Source of the DNA: Janthinobacterium silvisoli
GTDB lineage: Bacteria; Pseudomonadota; Gammaproteobacteria; Burkholderiales; Burkholderiaceae_D
DNA length: 64,000 nucleotides
NCBI RefSeq assembly: GCF_014200725.1
Contig: NZ_JACHCL010000006.1
Coordinates: 186,001 to 250,000 of the forward strand
Direction of reading: 5' to 3'
Shown one piece after another: positions 54,762 through 64,000 of the stretch (the first letter of the stretch is position 1; every line of letters begins with the position of its first letter). Made by a program: the position numbers and the translations under genes. The notes beneath the pieces are model-generated. The model searched no databases. It was not told the origin of the DNA and saw only the letters and a program-made list of their open reading frames with translations.

Positions 54762-56714
54762 TCAGTTCAGCTTGGACAAGGAAGCAAGGAAAGTTTCCGC
54801 GTTCTGGAAGCCGATCACGCGCGAGTGCGGGATCTCTTGTCCTTGTGCATTGAACAAGATGATGCCCGGTGGGCCAAACAGCTGGAAGCGTTTCAGCATG
54901 GCTTTGTCATCGGCATCGTTGGCCGTCACATCGACTTGCAGCAAGACCGATTGCGCCATCTTGTCGCGCACGGCAGGGTTTGTGAAGGTCAGCTTTTCCA
55001 TTTCCTTGCAGGACACGCACCAGTCCGCATAAAAATCCAGCAAGGCCGTCTTGCCATTCAGCTGCGCCAGCGCTGCGTCGAGCTGGGCCACGGTTTTCAC
55101 GCGCACGAAGGCTTGCTCATGTGCCGCCTGGCCACCGCCCAGGTGCGACAACGGCGACAGCGGGTCGCGGCCACCGCTGGCCACGCCCACCAGCTGCAAG
55201 GCGCCCAGTACGGTAATGGCCAGCGCGAGCGCCTTGCCGACCCAGGCGTTTTTACTGGTGCTGTGGCCGGTCAGCACATACATGCCGTAACCGATAAAGA
55301 GCACCGTCCAGCCCAGCATTTGCACAGCGCCAGGCAGTACCGGCGACACCAGCCACCAGGCCACGCCCAGCAGCAGCACGCCAAAGAAGCGTTTTACGGC
55401 ATCCATCCAGGCGCCTGCGCGCGGCAGCAAGGTACCGGCCGACACGCCCACCAGTATCAAGGGCACGCTCATGCCCACCGCCATCGCAAACAAGGCGCTG
55501 CCGCCGATCACCACATCGCGCGTCTGGCTGATGTACAGCAAGGCGCCAGCCAGCGGTGCCGCCACGCAAGGGCCCACGATCAGCGCGGAAATGGCGCCCA
55601 TCACGAACACGCCGGCCAGGCGGCCCGAGGATTGATTATTCGATACAGAAGTGAGCTTGCCTTGCAAGAAAGCCGGCACCTGTAATTCATAAAAACCGAA
55701 CATGGACAGCGACAGGCCTGCCATCAGCAAGGCGAAGCAGCCCAGCACCCACGGGTTTTGCAGCTTGGCTGCCAGGCCTTCGCCCGCCAGGCCCGCCGCC
55801 ACGCCCAGCGCCGTGTAGACGATGGCCATGCCCAGCGCGTAGGTCAGTGACAGCAGCAAGCCGCGAGTACGGCTGACCTTGGCGCCATCGCCGACGATGA
55901 TCGACGACAGGATAGGCACCATCGGCAGCACGCAAGGCGTAAATGCCAGGCCAAGGCCGAGCAACATGAACAGCGGCACGATCACCAGCAGCTTGCCGCC
56001 TTTCAGGGCCGATTCGATCTTGCCCATCTCGCCAGCGGGCGCCGCCGCGGCATTGGCCACTGGAGCGGCCGGCACGGCGTCCGGCGTGCTGGTGATATCG
56101 GCTTGCGGAATACTCAGCACGGATACGCCAGGCGAGGCTTGCGCCTGCGGGCCATTCACGGCCGCCGTATCGACCGCCGGCGCGCCAGGCAGCGCAAATT
56201 TCGACGCCACGGCGCCTGGTACCGTACTTTGCCCGCCGCCACCACCCACCAGCTGGGCTTGTGCATCTTGCGGCGCATAACATAAGCCCTTGTCGGAACA
56301 GCCCTGGCCAGTGACTTTCAGGGTAAAGCTGCCTGCAGCTTCAACCGGAATGGTGATGGTCACGCTGTGGCGATAGGTTTCCACTTTTTTCTGGAACGTC
56401 TCGTCGAATTTGACCTTGCCGGCCGGATACACCGGCGCACCCAGCTTGCCATTCACGGCCTGGAACTTGAAATGCTCGCGGTACATATAGTAGCCATCGG
56501 CAATCTCATACGTCACGGCAACGGTAGACGGATCTTGCATGCGCGCCGAAAACTTGAAGGCCAGCTCGGGATCGAGAAATTCGTCATCGGCGGCATGGGC
56601 GGCGCCGGCGCCAAAGATCAGCATAGCCAGGACCAGGCAGGCGCTCAGCCAGGCCATCACAAGGTGCAAGGGAGAAGAGGCGCGCGCGGCAGCGCGGCGA
56701 GGGAAACGGGACAT
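54762..56714 (-). CDS. dsbD: Thiol:disulfide interchange protein DsbD
   Basis: DsbD moves reducing power from cytoplasmic thioredoxin to periplasmic DsbC, DsbG and CcmG-type proteins. The 650-residue protein has a signal, an N-terminal alpha domain with the Cys pair in QGCSDKGLCYAPQ, a Pro/Ala linker, eight membrane helices (LGLGLAFTPCVLPMVPILSSIIVG and SALIVGPCVAAPLAGALLYI hold the paired cysteines), and a C-terminal thioredoxin domain with YADWCVSCKEMEK. All six catalytic cysteines appear present. It lies downstream of rplQ after a terminator. Confidence 0.96.
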   Translation of the reverse strand: MSRFPRRAAARASSPLHLVMAWLSACLVLAMLIFGAGAAHAADDEFLDPELAFKFSARMQDPSTVAVTYEIADGYYMYREHFKFQAVNGKLGAPVYPAGKVKFDETFQKKVETYRHSVTITIPVEAAGSFTLKVTGQGCSDKGLCYAPQDAQAQLVGGGGGQSTVPGAVASKFALPGAPAVDTAAVNGPQAQASPGVSVLSIPQADITSTPDAVPAAPVANAAAAPAGEMGKIESALKGGKLLVIVPLFMLLGLGLAFTPCVLPMVPILSSIIVGDGAKVSRTRGLLLSLTYALGMAIVYTALGVAAGLAGEGLAAKLQNPWVLGCFALLMAGLSLSMFGFYELQVPAFLQGKLTSVSNNQSSGRLAGVFVMGAISALIVGPCVAAPLAGALLYISQTRDVVIGGSALFAMAVGMSVPLILVGVSAGTLLPRAGAWMDAVKRFFGVLLLGVAWWLVSPVLPGAVQMLGWTVLFIGYGMYVLTGHSTSKNAWVGKALALAITVLGALQLVGVASGGRDPLSPLSHLGGGQAAHEQAFVRVKTVAQLDAALAQLNGKTALLDFYADWCVSCKEMEKLTFTNPAVRDKMAQSVLLQVDVTANDADDKAMLKRFQLFGPPGIILFNAQGQEIPHSRVIGFQNAETFLASLSKLN

Positions 56715-56842
56715 GGACTACCTTTTATCTACCATTCGACAGGAGACGCGCGGAACAGGGAGTACGGGCGAAGGTCGTACGAAGGGCCGGCGCGAAAGGA
56801 GAATAGTACACTGCAGCAAGGATGACTGCAGCAGAAAACAAA

Positions 56843-56865
56843 AAAGCCAGGCTAGGCCTGGCTTT
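56843..56865 (-). terminator. Hairpin after rplQ
   Basis: AAAGCCAGGC (56843-56852), loop TAG, GCCTGGCTTT (56856-56865). On the minus strand it is followed by TTTTGT. It marks the end of the ribosomal alpha operon. Confidence 0.85.
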
Positions 56866-56890
56866 CAATACTGCAGTTGTTGCTCAGCGA

Positions 56891-57283
56891 TTACTCGCCA
56901 GCGACTTCAACAGCTTCGGTCGTGTCTGGACGATCCATCAGCTCAACAAAAGCCATAGGAGCGTTGTCGCCGACGCGGAAACCCATTTTCAGGATACGTA
57001 CATAACCACCGTTACGGTTGGCAAAACGTGGGCCCAGTTCAGCGAACAGTTTCACAACCATTTCGCGGTCGCGCAGACGGCTGAATGCCAGACGCTTGTT
57101 TGCCAGGGTGTCGGTTTTGCCCAGGGTCAGAATTGGCTCAACAACGCGGCGCAGTTCTTTTGCTTTTGGCAGGGTGGTTTTGATCGCTTCGTGACGCAGC
57201 AGCGATACTGTCATGTTGCGCAGCATTGCCAGACGGTGGGACGAGGTACGATTCAGTTTACGGAGGCCGTGACCATGACGCAT
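56891..57283 (-). CDS. rplQ: 50S ribosomal protein L17
   Basis: L17 is a large-subunit protein near the exit tunnel. The 130-residue product starts [24 protein letters not shown], the invariant N-terminus, and has [15 protein letters not shown]. It has a short C-terminal extension ([11 protein letters not shown]). Last gene of the alpha operon after rpoA, separated from it by a 143-bp spacer with a hairpin. Confidence 0.98.
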   Translation of the reverse strand: MRHGHGLRKLNRTSSHRLAMLRNMTVSLLRHEAIKTTLPKAKELRRVVEPILTLGKTDTLANKRLAFSRLRDREMVVKLFAELGPRFANRNGGYVRILKMGFRVGDNAPMAFVELMDRPDTTEAVEVAGE

Positions 57284-57385
57284 GATAAATCCTTTTAATA
57301 AGAGTTTTAATCCAGTTCTTCGATCGGTTCAATGAGACTTTCGTCTTCATCAGCCGCGGACCGGTTGGGTACTTCAAAAATAAAA

Positions 57386-57407
57386 GCCTGGGACACCTGT
57401 CCCAGGC
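57386..57407 (-). terminator. Terminator-like hairpin between rpoA and rplQ
   Basis: GCCTGGGACA, loop CC, TGTCCCAGGC: a 10-bp perfect stem. On the minus strand it is followed by TTTTATTTTTG. It looks like an intrinsic terminator inside an operon normally read through. Confidence 0.75.
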
Positions 57408-57426
57408 AGTTTGCTACAACTACGTA

Positions 57427-58404
57427 TTACTTTTCCAGGCCAGCAGGCGGCCAGTTTTCCAGCTTCATGCCCAAGGTCAAGCCGCGCGATGCCAGCACTT
57501 CCTTGATTTCGTTCAGGGACTTGCGGCCCAGATTTGGCGTTTTCAGCAGTTCGTTTTCCGAACGTTGGATCAAGTCGCCGATGTAGTAGATGTTTTCCGC
57601 TTTCAGGCAGTTTGCCGAACGCACGGTCAACTCCAGGTCGTCGACTGGACGCAACAGGATAGGATCGACCAGCGGAGCGCGCGATGGCGCTTCGGCGGCG
57701 GCTTCCGTGCCTTCCAGGGCAGCGAACACATTCAACTGGTCTACCAGAACGCGAGCCGATTGACGGATCGCTTCTTCCGGCGAGATCACGCCGTTGGTTT
57801 CGATGTTGATGATCAGCTTATCCAGGTCGGTACGCTGTTCGACGCGAGCCGATTCAACGAAATACGACACGCGGCGCACTGGCGAGAACGACGCGTCCAG
57901 GATGATGCGGCCGATGGTCTTGTTCGTGTCTTCCGACAGGCGACGCACGTTACCAGGAACGTAGCCGCGGCCTTTTTCAACCTTGATCTGCATGTCCAGC
58001 TTGCCACCAGCGGTCAGGTGGGCGATCACGTGGTCAGGGTTGATCAGTTCGACGTCATGCGGCAGGTCGATGTCGGAGGCCAGGATGGCGCCTTCGCCTT
58101 CTTTTTTCAGTGTCAGGGTTACGGAATCGCGGTTGTGGACTTTGAAAACCACACCCTTCAAGTTCAGCAACAGATCGACGACGTCTTCTTGCACGCCATC
58201 GAGGGAAGAATATTCGTGTACGACGCCAGCGATCGTCACTTCGGTCGGCGCGTAGCCTACCATCGACGACAGCAAGACGCGGCGCAACGCGTTACCCAAT
58301 GTATGGCCATAGCCGCGTTCGAACGGCTCCATCACTACTTTAGCGTGGCCGGCGCCCAGCGCCTCTACATCGATAATACGTGGCTTCAACAAACTGTTTT
58401 GCAT
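57427..58404 (-). CDS. rpoA: RNA polymerase alpha subunit
   Basis: Alpha organises the polymerase core and contacts activators. The 325-residue protein has an N-terminal dimerisation domain ([28 protein letters not shown]) and a C-terminal domain ([59 protein letters not shown]). The acidic linker between them is Ala/Glu-rich. Placed between rpsD and rplQ, as usual. Confidence 0.98.
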   Translation of the reverse strand: MQNSLLKPRIIDVEALGAGHAKVVMEPFERGYGHTLGNALRRVLLSSMVGYAPTEVTIAGVVHEYSSLDGVQEDVVDLLLNLKGVVFKVHNRDSVTLTLKKEGEGAILASDIDLPHDVELINPDHVIAHLTAGGKLDMQIKVEKGRGYVPGNVRRLSEDTNKTIGRIILDASFSPVRRVSYFVESARVEQRTDLDKLIINIETNGVISPEEAIRQSARVLVDQLNVFAALEGTEAAAEAPSRAPLVDPILLRPVDDLELTVRSANCLKAENIYYIGDLIQRSENELLKTPNLGRKSLNEIKEVLASRGLTLGMKLENWPPAGLEK

Positions 58405-58465
58405 GAAATGTCCTTTTCAATACCCTCGGCTCATTACACCGATAAGGCTGATGGCATTAGTAAAA

Positions 58466-58487
58466 CGCCCACTCGACTGAGTGGGCG
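58466..58487 (-). terminator. Terminator-like hairpin between rpsD and rpoA
   Basis: CGCCCACTC (58466-58474), loop GACT, GAGTGGGCG (58479-58487): a 9-bp perfect stem followed on the minus strand by TTTTAC. It sits 20 bp after the rpsD stop. Confidence 0.7.
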
Positions 58488-58506
58488 GGAGTCTTGCTAA
58501 CTACTA

Positions 58507-59130
58507 TTAACGCGAGTACAGCTCGACGATCAGCGATTCGTTGACGTCGTTAGCGATTTCGTTACGCTCTGGCAGGGACTTGAAGGTACCTTCCATTTTC
58601 TTGGCATCAACCGAAACCCAGCTAGGCATACCAACTTGTTCAGCCAGCGACAGTGCTTCAACGATACGCACTTGCTTTTTCGACTTTTCGCGAACAGCAA
58701 CAACGTCGCCTACTTTGACCGAGTACGAAGCGATGTTGACAACGATACCGTTCACGGTGAACGCTTTGTGGCTGACCAGTTGACGCGCTTCAGCGCGGGT
58801 CGAGCCAAAGCCCATGCGGTAGCAAACGTTGTCCAGACGCGTTTCCAGCAACTTCAACAGCGTTTCGCCGGTGTTGCCTTTACGACGGTCAGCTTCAGCG
58901 AAGTAGCGGCGGAATTGACGTTCCAGCACGCCGTACATGCGTTTTACTTTTTGCTTTTCGCGCAGTTGGTTACCGTAGTCCGAGGTGCGGGCGCCGGATT
59001 TAACACCGTGCTGGCCTGGTTTGACGTCCAGTTTGCACTTGCTGTCCAGCGAACGGCGTGCGCTCTTCAGGAACAGGTCTGTACCTTCACGGCGGGAAAG
59101 TTTTGCTTTAGGTCCGATATAACGTGCCAC
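58507..59130 (-). CDS. rpsD: 30S ribosomal protein S4
   Basis: S4 is a primary 16S-binding protein and, in enterobacteria, the translational repressor of the alpha operon. The 207-residue protein has the S4 domain ([32 protein letters not shown]). The start is GTG at 59130 ([15 protein letters not shown] follows), with AAGGAAG upstream. The frame continues upstream but without similarity. A 257-bp spacer separates it from rpsK, unusually long for this operon. Confidence 0.97.
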   Translation of the reverse strand: MARYIGPKAKLSRREGTDLFLKSARRSLDSKCKLDVKPGQHGVKSGARTSDYGNQLREKQKVKRMYGVLERQFRRYFAEADRRKGNTGETLLKLLETRLDNVCYRMGFGSTRAEARQLVSHKAFTVNGIVVNIASYSVKVGDVVAVREKSKKQVRIVEALSLAEQVGMPSWVSVDAKKMEGTFKSLPERNEIANDVNESLIVELYSR

Positions 59131-59387
59131 GATACTTCCTTTTTTTAAATGATAACGCCCCAGCCACATGCATGATCAAACACACTGATGCGGTTAGGCG
59201 CTAGTCTGATTTGGTTTCAATCAGACGGTGGCTGAAAACGAAAAACCCGTCAAACAGGATTTGACAGGCAAGAACAGCCGGGCAGTATAACCGTTTCCGG
59301 CTCCCTGCTCCAGCGTTTTCACACAACTGTACTGTTTACTGCATACAGCAAAGCAGCTGGCGCCGAGGCGCCCTCTGCAACACTGTC
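59131..59387 (-). promoter_or_regulatory. Long rpsK-rpsD spacer with two hairpins
   Basis: This 257-bp spacer holds no gene. It contains a terminator-like stem at 59246-59268 and, nearer rpsD, an 8-bp stem GTCTGATT (59204-59211) pairing with AATCAGAC (59219-59226). It may hold a separate rpsD promoter and leader, perhaps an S4-responsive site; that is inference. Confidence 0.45.
59246..59268 (-). terminator. Terminator-like hairpin between rpsK and rpsD
   Basis: On the minus strand CCTGTCAAA, loop TCCTG, TTTGACGGG and then TTTTT (59245-59241). A 9-bp stem with one G-T pair. Confidence 0.65.
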
Positions 59388-59792
59388 TTAGATACGACGA
59401 CGTTTCGGTGGACGGCAACCGTTGTGCGGTACCGGCGTCACGTCCTGGATCTCGGTGATCTTGATGCCCAGGTTGTTCAGCGCGCGAACAGCGGATTCAC
59501 GACCAGGACCTGGGCCCTTGATACGTACTTCCAGGTTCTTCACGCCACACTCAACAGCAACTTTACCAGCGGCTTCTGCGGCGACCTGCGCTGCAAACGG
59601 GGTCGATTTACGCGAACCCTTGAAGCCAGCACCGCCCGAAGTGGCCCACGACAAGGCATTGCCTTGACGATCGGTGATGGTAATGATGGTGTTGTTGAAC
59701 GATGCGTGGACATGTGCGATGCCTTCAGCGACGTTCTTTTTGACTTTTTTACGCACGCGTGCTGATGCGGCGTTATTTTGCGACTTGGCCAT
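59388..59792 (-). CDS. rpsK: 30S ribosomal protein S11
   Basis: S11 lines the mRNA exit channel and the platform of the small subunit. The 134-residue protein shows [44 protein letters not shown] and the invariant end [16 protein letters not shown]. The gene starts 17 bp after rpsM. Confidence 0.98.
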   Translation of the reverse strand: MAKSQNNAASARVRKKVKKNVAEGIAHVHASFNNTIITITDRQGNALSWATSGGAGFKGSRKSTPFAAQVAAEAAGKVAVECGVKNLEVRIKGPGPGRESAVRALNNLGIKITEIQDVTPVPHNGCRPPKRRRI

Positions 59793-59809
59793 AATTATTC
59801 CCTAGCGGA

Positions 59810-60175
59810 TTATTTTTTCAGCGATTGAGCGGCTTTACGCGGTCCCTTGCGGGTACGTGCGTTCGTACGCGTACGCTGGCCACGGCAAGGCAGACCCTTG
59901 CGATGACGCATGCCACGGTAGCAACCCAGATCCATCAAACGCTTGATGTTCATCGAGAGTTCACGACGCAGATCGCCTTCGACGATGAATTTACCTACTT
60001 CATCGCGCAGCTTTTCCAGTTCGCTGTCGTCCAGATCTTTGATCTTTTTGTTGGTTGCTACACCGGTCGATGCACAGATTTTCTCTGCGCGTGGACGGCC
60101 CACACCGTAGATGGCTGTCAGGCCGATAACGGTATGCTGATGATTTGGGATATTAACCCCTGCAATACGTGCCAT
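59810..60175 (-). CDS. rpsM: 30S ribosomal protein S13
   Basis: S13 sits in the head of the small subunit and contacts tRNA and the L5 bridge. The 121-residue product starts [26 protein letters not shown] and ends [18 protein letters not shown]. It follows rpmJ by 14 bp. Confidence 0.98.
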   Translation of the reverse strand: MARIAGVNIPNHQHTVIGLTAIYGVGRPRAEKICASTGVATNKKIKDLDDSELEKLRDEVGKFIVEGDLRRELSMNIKRLMDLGCYRGMRHRKGLPCRGQRTRTNARTRKGPRKAAQSLKK

Positions 60176-60189
60176 TTGTTATTCCTCGA

Positions 60190-60303
60190 TTAACCTTGAC
60201 GCTGCTTGTGACGTGGCTCTACGCAGATAACGCGAACTACGCCTTTGCGCTTGATGACTTTGCAGTTGCGGCAGATCCGCTTGACTGATGCGAGAACTTT
60301 CAT
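60190..60303 (-). CDS. rpmJ: 50S ribosomal protein L36
   Basis: Small zinc-ribbon ribosomal protein of 37 residues. It starts [21 protein letters not shown] and ends [10 protein letters not shown]. The zinc ligands Cys11, Cys14, Cys27 and His32 are present ([12 protein letters not shown]), so this is the zinc-binding C+ form. It lies between infA and rpsM, the standard place at the secY end of the spc operon. Confidence 0.97.
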   Translation of the reverse strand: MKVLASVKRICRNCKVIKRKGVVRVICVEPRHKQRQG

Positions 60304-60345
60304 TTTAGGGCTCTTTCTTTCGCTTCTTTGGTTTGATTCAGTGTG

Positions 60346-60564
60346 TTACTTGGTACGGAACACAATGCGGGCTCGGCTCAGGTCATACGGTGTTAACTCT
60401 ACCGTCACCTTGTCTCCAGGGAGAATGCGAATATAATTCATCCGCATTTTACCTGAAATATGCCCGAGCACCACGTGTCCGTTCTCCAGCTTCACTCGAA
60501 ATGTTGCATTTGGGAGATTCTCAAGAATCTCGCCTTGCATCTGTATGACGTCGTCTTTTGCCAT
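60346..60564 (-). CDS. infA: Translation initiation factor IF-1
   Basis: IF-1 binds the 30S A site during initiation. The 72-residue OB-fold protein shows [62 protein letters not shown]. It lies between secY and rpmJ, a typical betaproteobacterial position. Confidence 0.98.
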   Translation of the reverse strand: MAKDDVIQMQGEILENLPNATFRVKLENGHVVLGHISGKMRMNYIRILPGDKVTVELTPYDLSRARIVFRTK

Positions 60565-60582
60565 TCGGTGTGTTTACCGCGC

Positions 60583-61917
60583 TTAACGCGTCGGAATTCC
60601 GCCCTTGAAATTTGCTTTGCGCAGCAGCGAATCATATTGCTGCGACATCACGTAGTTCTGTACTTGCGCCATGAAATCCATGGTGACAACTACAATAATC
60701 AATAAAGAAGTACCGCCGAAATAGAATGGTACTTTCCACTGGGCTTGCATAAATTCCGGCAATAAACATACCAGGGTGATGTAGACTGCGCCGGCAAGTG
60801 TCAAGCGTGTCAGGATCTTGTCGATGTAACGGGCTGTCTGTTCGCCTGGACGGATCCCGGGAATGAACGCACCGCTCTTCTTCAAGTTATCCGCTGTTTC
60901 TTTGCTGTTGAAAACCAGCGCGGTATAGAAGAAACAGAAAAACACGATCGCCACTGCGTACAACAGCGCATGGATAGGCTCACCAGGCCCCATCGATGCT
61001 GCCAAATCTTTCAAGAACCGCACCGCAGGGTTAGCGTTGTCGGCGCCCTTTGAAAACCAGTCCACGATAGTGGCTGGGAACAAGATGATCGAAGAAGCAA
61101 AGATCGGCGGGATCACGCCGGCCATGTTCAGCTTCAACGGCAAATGGCTGGTTTGACCGCCATAAATCTTGTTGCCTACCTGGCGCTTCGCGTAATTGAC
61201 CAATATTTTGCGCTGACCACGTTCGACGAATACCACGAAGAACGTTACCAGTGCTACCAGGATCACGATGAAGATCGCACCCAAGCTACCGATCGAACCA
61301 TTCGACACCAGGCTGAACAAACCACCCAGTGCGGTCGGCAGACCCGCGGCAATCCCGGCAAAAATGATGATGGAGATGCCATTACCCAAGCCACGCTCGG
61401 TAATTTGCTCACCCAACCACATCAAAAACATTGTTCCGGTCAACAAAGTGACGACCGTTACGAAGCGGAATGCAAGACCAGGCTCCAATACCAGACCAGC
61501 TTGCGACTCCAGTGCGACTGCAATACCTAACGCTTGAAACAGGGCCAGGGCCACCGTGAAATACCGGGTGTACTGGGTGATCTTGCGACGGCCTGCTTCG
61601 CCTTCTTTTTTCAACGCTTCCATCTGCGGTGACACGATCGACAGCAACTGCATGATGATCGAGGCCGAGATATAAGGCATGATACCTAACGCAAACACTG
61701 TAAAACGAGACAAGGCACCGCCCGAGAACATGTTGAACATGCCCAGGACGCCGCCTTCGTGCTCCTTGAACAGCGCGGCTAATTGTGTCGGATCAATCCC
61801 GGGAACCGGGACATGAGCTCCGATACGATAAACCACCAATGCGCCAAGCAAAAACCAGAGCCGCCCCCAAGGGAAACCGGCCGCTGCACTTTTAGCAAGT
61901 TGTGGATTAGTCGCCAA
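60583..61917 (-). CDS. secY: Preprotein translocase subunit SecY
   Basis: SecY is the channel for protein export and membrane insertion. The 444-residue protein has ten hydrophobic helices, with [17 protein letters not shown] near the N-terminus and [20 protein letters not shown] before helix 8. The start is TTG at 61917, with GGAG five bases upstream (GGAGCGAAA then TTG); a stop lies five codons further up and the next in-frame ATG is well inside the protein. It comes 32 bp after rplO. Confidence 0.97.
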   Translation of the reverse strand: MATNPQLAKSAAAGFPWGRLWFLLGALVVYRIGAHVPVPGIDPTQLAALFKEHEGGVLGMFNMFSGGALSRFTVFALGIMPYISASIIMQLLSIVSPQMEALKKEGEAGRRKITQYTRYFTVALALFQALGIAVALESQAGLVLEPGLAFRFVTVVTLLTGTMFLMWLGEQITERGLGNGISIIIFAGIAAGLPTALGGLFSLVSNGSIGSLGAIFIVILVALVTFFVVFVERGQRKILVNYAKRQVGNKIYGGQTSHLPLKLNMAGVIPPIFASSIILFPATIVDWFSKGADNANPAVRFLKDLAASMGPGEPIHALLYAVAIVFFCFFYTALVFNSKETADNLKKSGAFIPGIRPGEQTARYIDKILTRLTLAGAVYITLVCLLPEFMQAQWKVPFYFGGTSLLIIVVVTMDFMAQVQNYVMSQQYDSLLRKANFKGGIPTR

Positions 61918-61949
61918 TTTTCGCTCCGATCAAGCTGTTAGCGGTCAAC

Positions 61950-62381
61950 TCAGGCTACTGAGCCGCCGGCTGCTTCGATGGCTGCTTTCGCGCCAGCGGA
62001 CACTTTCAAGCCCTTCAAATTCACCGCTTTGGTGATTTCGCCGGACAAGATCACGCGCACGTCACGGGCCAACACGCCCAGAACGCCAGCTTGCTTCAAG
62101 ACCAGAATGTCGACTTCGCCAACAGCCAGGTTGTTCAGATCGGACAAACGCACTTCAGCTTTGAAAGTGGCGTTCAGCGATTTGAAACCACGCTTAGGCA
62201 GACGGCGTTGCAGAGGCATTTGACCGCCTTCGAAACCGACTTTATGAAAGCCGCCCGAACGCGATTTCTGACCTTTGTGACCGCGACCCGAGGTTTTACC
62301 CAGGCCGGAGCCGATACCGCGACCGACGCGACGCTTGTAGTGCTTAGCGCCTTCGGCTGGTGCAATAGTATTCAATTCCAT
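61950..62381 (-). CDS. rplO: 50S ribosomal protein L15
   Basis: L15 is a late-assembly protein of the large subunit. The 143-residue product has [44 protein letters not shown], the glycine- and arginine-rich N-terminal extension that enters the subunit core. It lies between rpmD and secY. Confidence 0.98.
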   Translation of the reverse strand: MELNTIAPAEGAKHYKRRVGRGIGSGLGKTSGRGHKGQKSRSGGFHKVGFEGGQMPLQRRLPKRGFKSLNATFKAEVRLSDLNNLAVGEVDILVLKQAGVLGVLARDVRVILSGEITKAVNLKGLKVSAGAKAAIEAAGGSVA

Positions 62382-62411
62382 GATTTGCTCCGTTCGTGTA
62401 AGCCCGAAGGC

Positions 62412-62591
62412 TTACCCGACAACTTTAACGAGATACGATACTTTATTGATCATGCCGCGTACGGATGGGGTGTCTTGCAATTCGGAAACCGAATTTACAC
62501 GACGCAGACCCAGACCGCGCACGGTAGCGCGATGCGATTCGCGCGTACCGATCAAGCCCTTGACCAATTGCACTTTGACTGTGTTTGTCAT
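62412..62591 (-). CDS. rpmD: 50S ribosomal protein L30
   Basis: L30 is a small protein at the base of the large subunit. The 59-residue form starts [34 protein letters not shown]. The ATG at 62591 is preferred; ten more codons upstream overlap the end of rpsE spacing and are unrelated. It lies between rpsE and rplO. Confidence 0.97.
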   Translation of the reverse strand: MTNTVKVQLVKGLIGTRESHRATVRGLGLRRVNSVSELQDTPSVRGMINKVSYLVKVVG

Positions 62592-62601
62592 TTTGTCCAC
62601 C

Positions 62602-63120
62602 TTAAGCCAGAATGTCTTCAACCGATTTGCCGCGTTTAGCAGCGATATCGGAAGCAGTACTCATTTTCGACAGGCCGTCCAGCGTAGCGCGCACCAGGTT
62701 GTATGGGTTGTTCGAACCGGTGGATTTCGCCACCACGTCCGTCACGCCCATCACTTCGAAGATAGCGCGCATTGCGCCACCAGCGATAACGCCGGTACCA
62801 GGCTTGGCTGGGTTCATCAGAACCTTCGACGCGCCATGACGACCGACTACCGTGTGATGCAGAGTACCGTTTTTGAGCGGCACTTTGATCAGGTTGCGAC
62901 GTGCTTCTTCCATTGCTTTCTGCACGCCAACTGGCACTTCTTTCGACTTGCCCTTGCCCATGCCGACGCGGCCATCGCCATCACCAACTACGGTCAGCGC
63001 GGCGAAACCCATGATACGACCACCCTTGACCACTTTGGTCACGCGGTTGATCGCGATCATTTTTTCGCGCATGCCATCATCCGGCTTGTCGCTTTGCATT
63101 TTTGCTTGCATTTTTGCCAT
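62602..63120 (-). CDS. rpsE: 30S ribosomal protein S5
   Basis: S5 supports decoding accuracy; changes here can give spectinomycin resistance. The 172-residue protein shows [56 protein letters not shown], the conserved dsRNA-binding-like domain, and [26 protein letters not shown]. It lies between rplR and rpmD. Confidence 0.98.
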   Translation of the reverse strand: MAKMQAKMQSDKPDDGMREKMIAINRVTKVVKGGRIMGFAALTVVGDGDGRVGMGKGKSKEVPVGVQKAMEEARRNLIKVPLKNGTLHHTVVGRHGASKVLMNPAKPGTGVIAGGAMRAIFEVMGVTDVVAKSTGSNNPYNLVRATLDGLSKMSTASDIAAKRGKSVEDILA

Positions 63121-63129
63121 GATTGATCC

Positions 63130-63492
63130 TTAGAACTTCAGACCGGCTTCGCGTGCGGCTTCTGCCAACGCTTTCACACGGCCGTGGTAACGGAAACCGG
63201 AGCGGTCAAACGCAACTTCGGTAATTCCTGCTTTCAATGCTTTCTCAGCAACGCGCTTGCCGATCAAGGCTGCAGCAGCGGCATTGCCGCCTTTGCCGGA
63301 TTGGCCTGCCAGTTCAGCGCGTACTTCAGCTTCAGCAGTCGATGCCGAAACCAGGACTTTAGCGTCCGGGCTGATCAGGTTGGCGTAAATGTGCAGGTTG
63401 GTGCGATGCACCGACAAGCGATTTACTTTCAATTCCGCGATCTTGATGCGGGTTTGGCGTCCGCGGCGAAGCCGTGATTCTTTCTTATCCAT
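63130..63492 (-). CDS. rplR: 50S ribosomal protein L18
   Basis: L18 binds 5S rRNA together with L5 and L25. The 120-residue product starts [39 protein letters not shown] and ends [25 protein letters not shown]. It follows rplF by 13 bp. Confidence 0.98.
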   Translation of the reverse strand: MDKKESRLRRGRQTRIKIAELKVNRLSVHRTNLHIYANLISPDAKVLVSASTAEAEVRAELAGQSGKGGNAAAAALIGKRVAEKALKAGITEVAFDRSGFRYHGRVKALAEAAREAGLKF

Positions 63493-63505
63493 CGTCAGCC
63501 CCTAA

Positions 63506-64000
63506 TTACTTCTTCTTGGTTTCTTTAAGCTTAACCACTTCGTCCGCATAGCGAACGCCCTTGCCTTTATAAGGCTCAGGAGCGCGGTAAGCACGAACTT
63601 CGGCAGCTACCTGGCCAACCTGTTGACGATCGATACCTTTGATCAGGATCTCAGTCGGGGTTGGTGTTGCGCAGGTAACGCCGGCTGGCATGTCGTGCAC
63701 TACAGGGTGCGAGAAACCCAGGGACAGATTCAGCTTGTCGCCTTGAGCTTGCGCCTTGTAACCCACGCCTACCAGGTTCAGCTTTTTCTCGAAACCCTTG
63801 GTGACGCCAACAACCATGTTGTTGACCAGAGCGCGCAGCGTGCCGGACATGGCATTGGCTTCGCGGCTGTCGTTCGCCACGTCGAAACTCAGGGTTCCTG
63901 CATTGTTTTCTACTTTGACCTGGCCGGTGAGGGCCTGGGAAAGCACGCCCAGCGGGCCTTTTACGGTGATCGCTTGTGCGGAGATGGCGACTTCGGCGCC
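63506..64000 (-). CDS. rplF: 50S ribosomal protein L6, N-terminus outside the window
   Basis: L6 binds 23S rRNA near the factor-binding site. The visible part, about 164 residues, includes [23 protein letters not shown], the second repeat region and the end [23 protein letters not shown]. The frame is open to the edge of the window (codons for GAEVAISAQ...), so the GTG at 63946 is internal. Roughly a dozen N-terminal residues are missing. Confidence 0.97.
   Translation of the reverse strand, partial: GAEVAISAQAITVKGPLGVLSQALTGQVKVENNAGTLSFDVANDSREANAMSGTLRALVNNMVVGVTKGFEKKLNLVGVGYKAQAQGDKLNLSLGFSHPVVHDMPAGVTCATPTPTEILIKGIDRQQVGQVAAEVRAYRAPEPYKGKGVRYADEVVKLKETKKK

Noticed and set aside
1..64000. 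CRISPR array, prophage, integron or intact insertion sequence
   Set aside because: No regularly spaced direct repeats with unique spacers, no integrase, transposase or phage structural genes were seen on either strand.

Overview
The window is a stretch of ordinary chromosome from a betaproteobacterium of the order Burkholderiales, most like Oxalobacteraceae (Janthinobacterium, Massilia or Duganella group). This placement rests on protein similarity to familiar families, high GC content, the ispE / tRNA-Gln / prs / rplY / pth block, the rpoN-lptBAC-kdsCD block, a System II cytochrome c maturation pair and a fused AroK-AroB. I could not run a phylogeny. I see no prophage, plasmid, CRISPR array or intact insertion sequence.

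Layout. 1-2.3 kb: the end of hprK and rapZ (+), separated by about 415 bp of structured repeats, facing hpf (-). 2.4-7.5 kb: rpoN, lptB, lptA, lptC, kdsC and kdsD (-), i.e. sigma-54 plus LPS transport and Kdo synthesis. 7.6-13 kb: a Kef-type antiporter (+), a diguanylate cyclase, a MOSC protein and a periplasmic asparaginase (-). 13-20.6 kb: ychF, pth, rplY, prs, tRNA-Gln, ispE, lolB and a secreted TPR protein (-). 20.7-27 kb: mutM, a dynamin-like GTPase, mutY and a two-component pair whose kinase carries a PhnD-like sensor (+). 27-36 kb: dgt, an aroK-aroB fusion, an Ig-repeat lipoprotein and a compact pilMN(OP)Q operon (-), divergent from the PBP1A gene. 38.8-45.4 kb: cyaY, lptM, msrQ, msrP, the ccsA/resB cytochrome c assembly genes and a cytochrome c4. 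45.5-47.3 kb: engB and an unrecognised zinc-ribbon / TonB-like protein. 47.5-54.7 kb: an RND pump, its adaptor, a two-component system and a divergent Spy-like chaperone, resembling the logic of the BaeSR regulon. 54.7-64 kb: dsbD, then the tail of the alpha and spc ribosomal operons (rplQ back to a partial rplF).

Functional themes are envelope biogenesis (Lpt, Kdo, LolB, PBP1A, LptM, DsbD, MsrPQ, Spy/RND), base-excision repair of 8-oxoguanine (MutM/MutY), nitrogen-PTS and sigma-54 control (HprK, RapZ, Hpf, RpoN) and translation.

The most unusual signals are: (1) non-coding palindromic repeat families whose stems differ between copies but stay complementary, near 0.6-0.96 kb and at 38.6 kb; (2) a reduced type IV pilus alignment complex, with PilM lacking its second ATPase half, PilO fused to PilP, and PilQ without AMIN domains; (3) the AroK-AroB fusion; (4) terminator-like hairpins at each of the last three gene junctions of the alpha operon; (5) a 10-bp-phased direct repeat between the pump regulator and the Spy-like gene.
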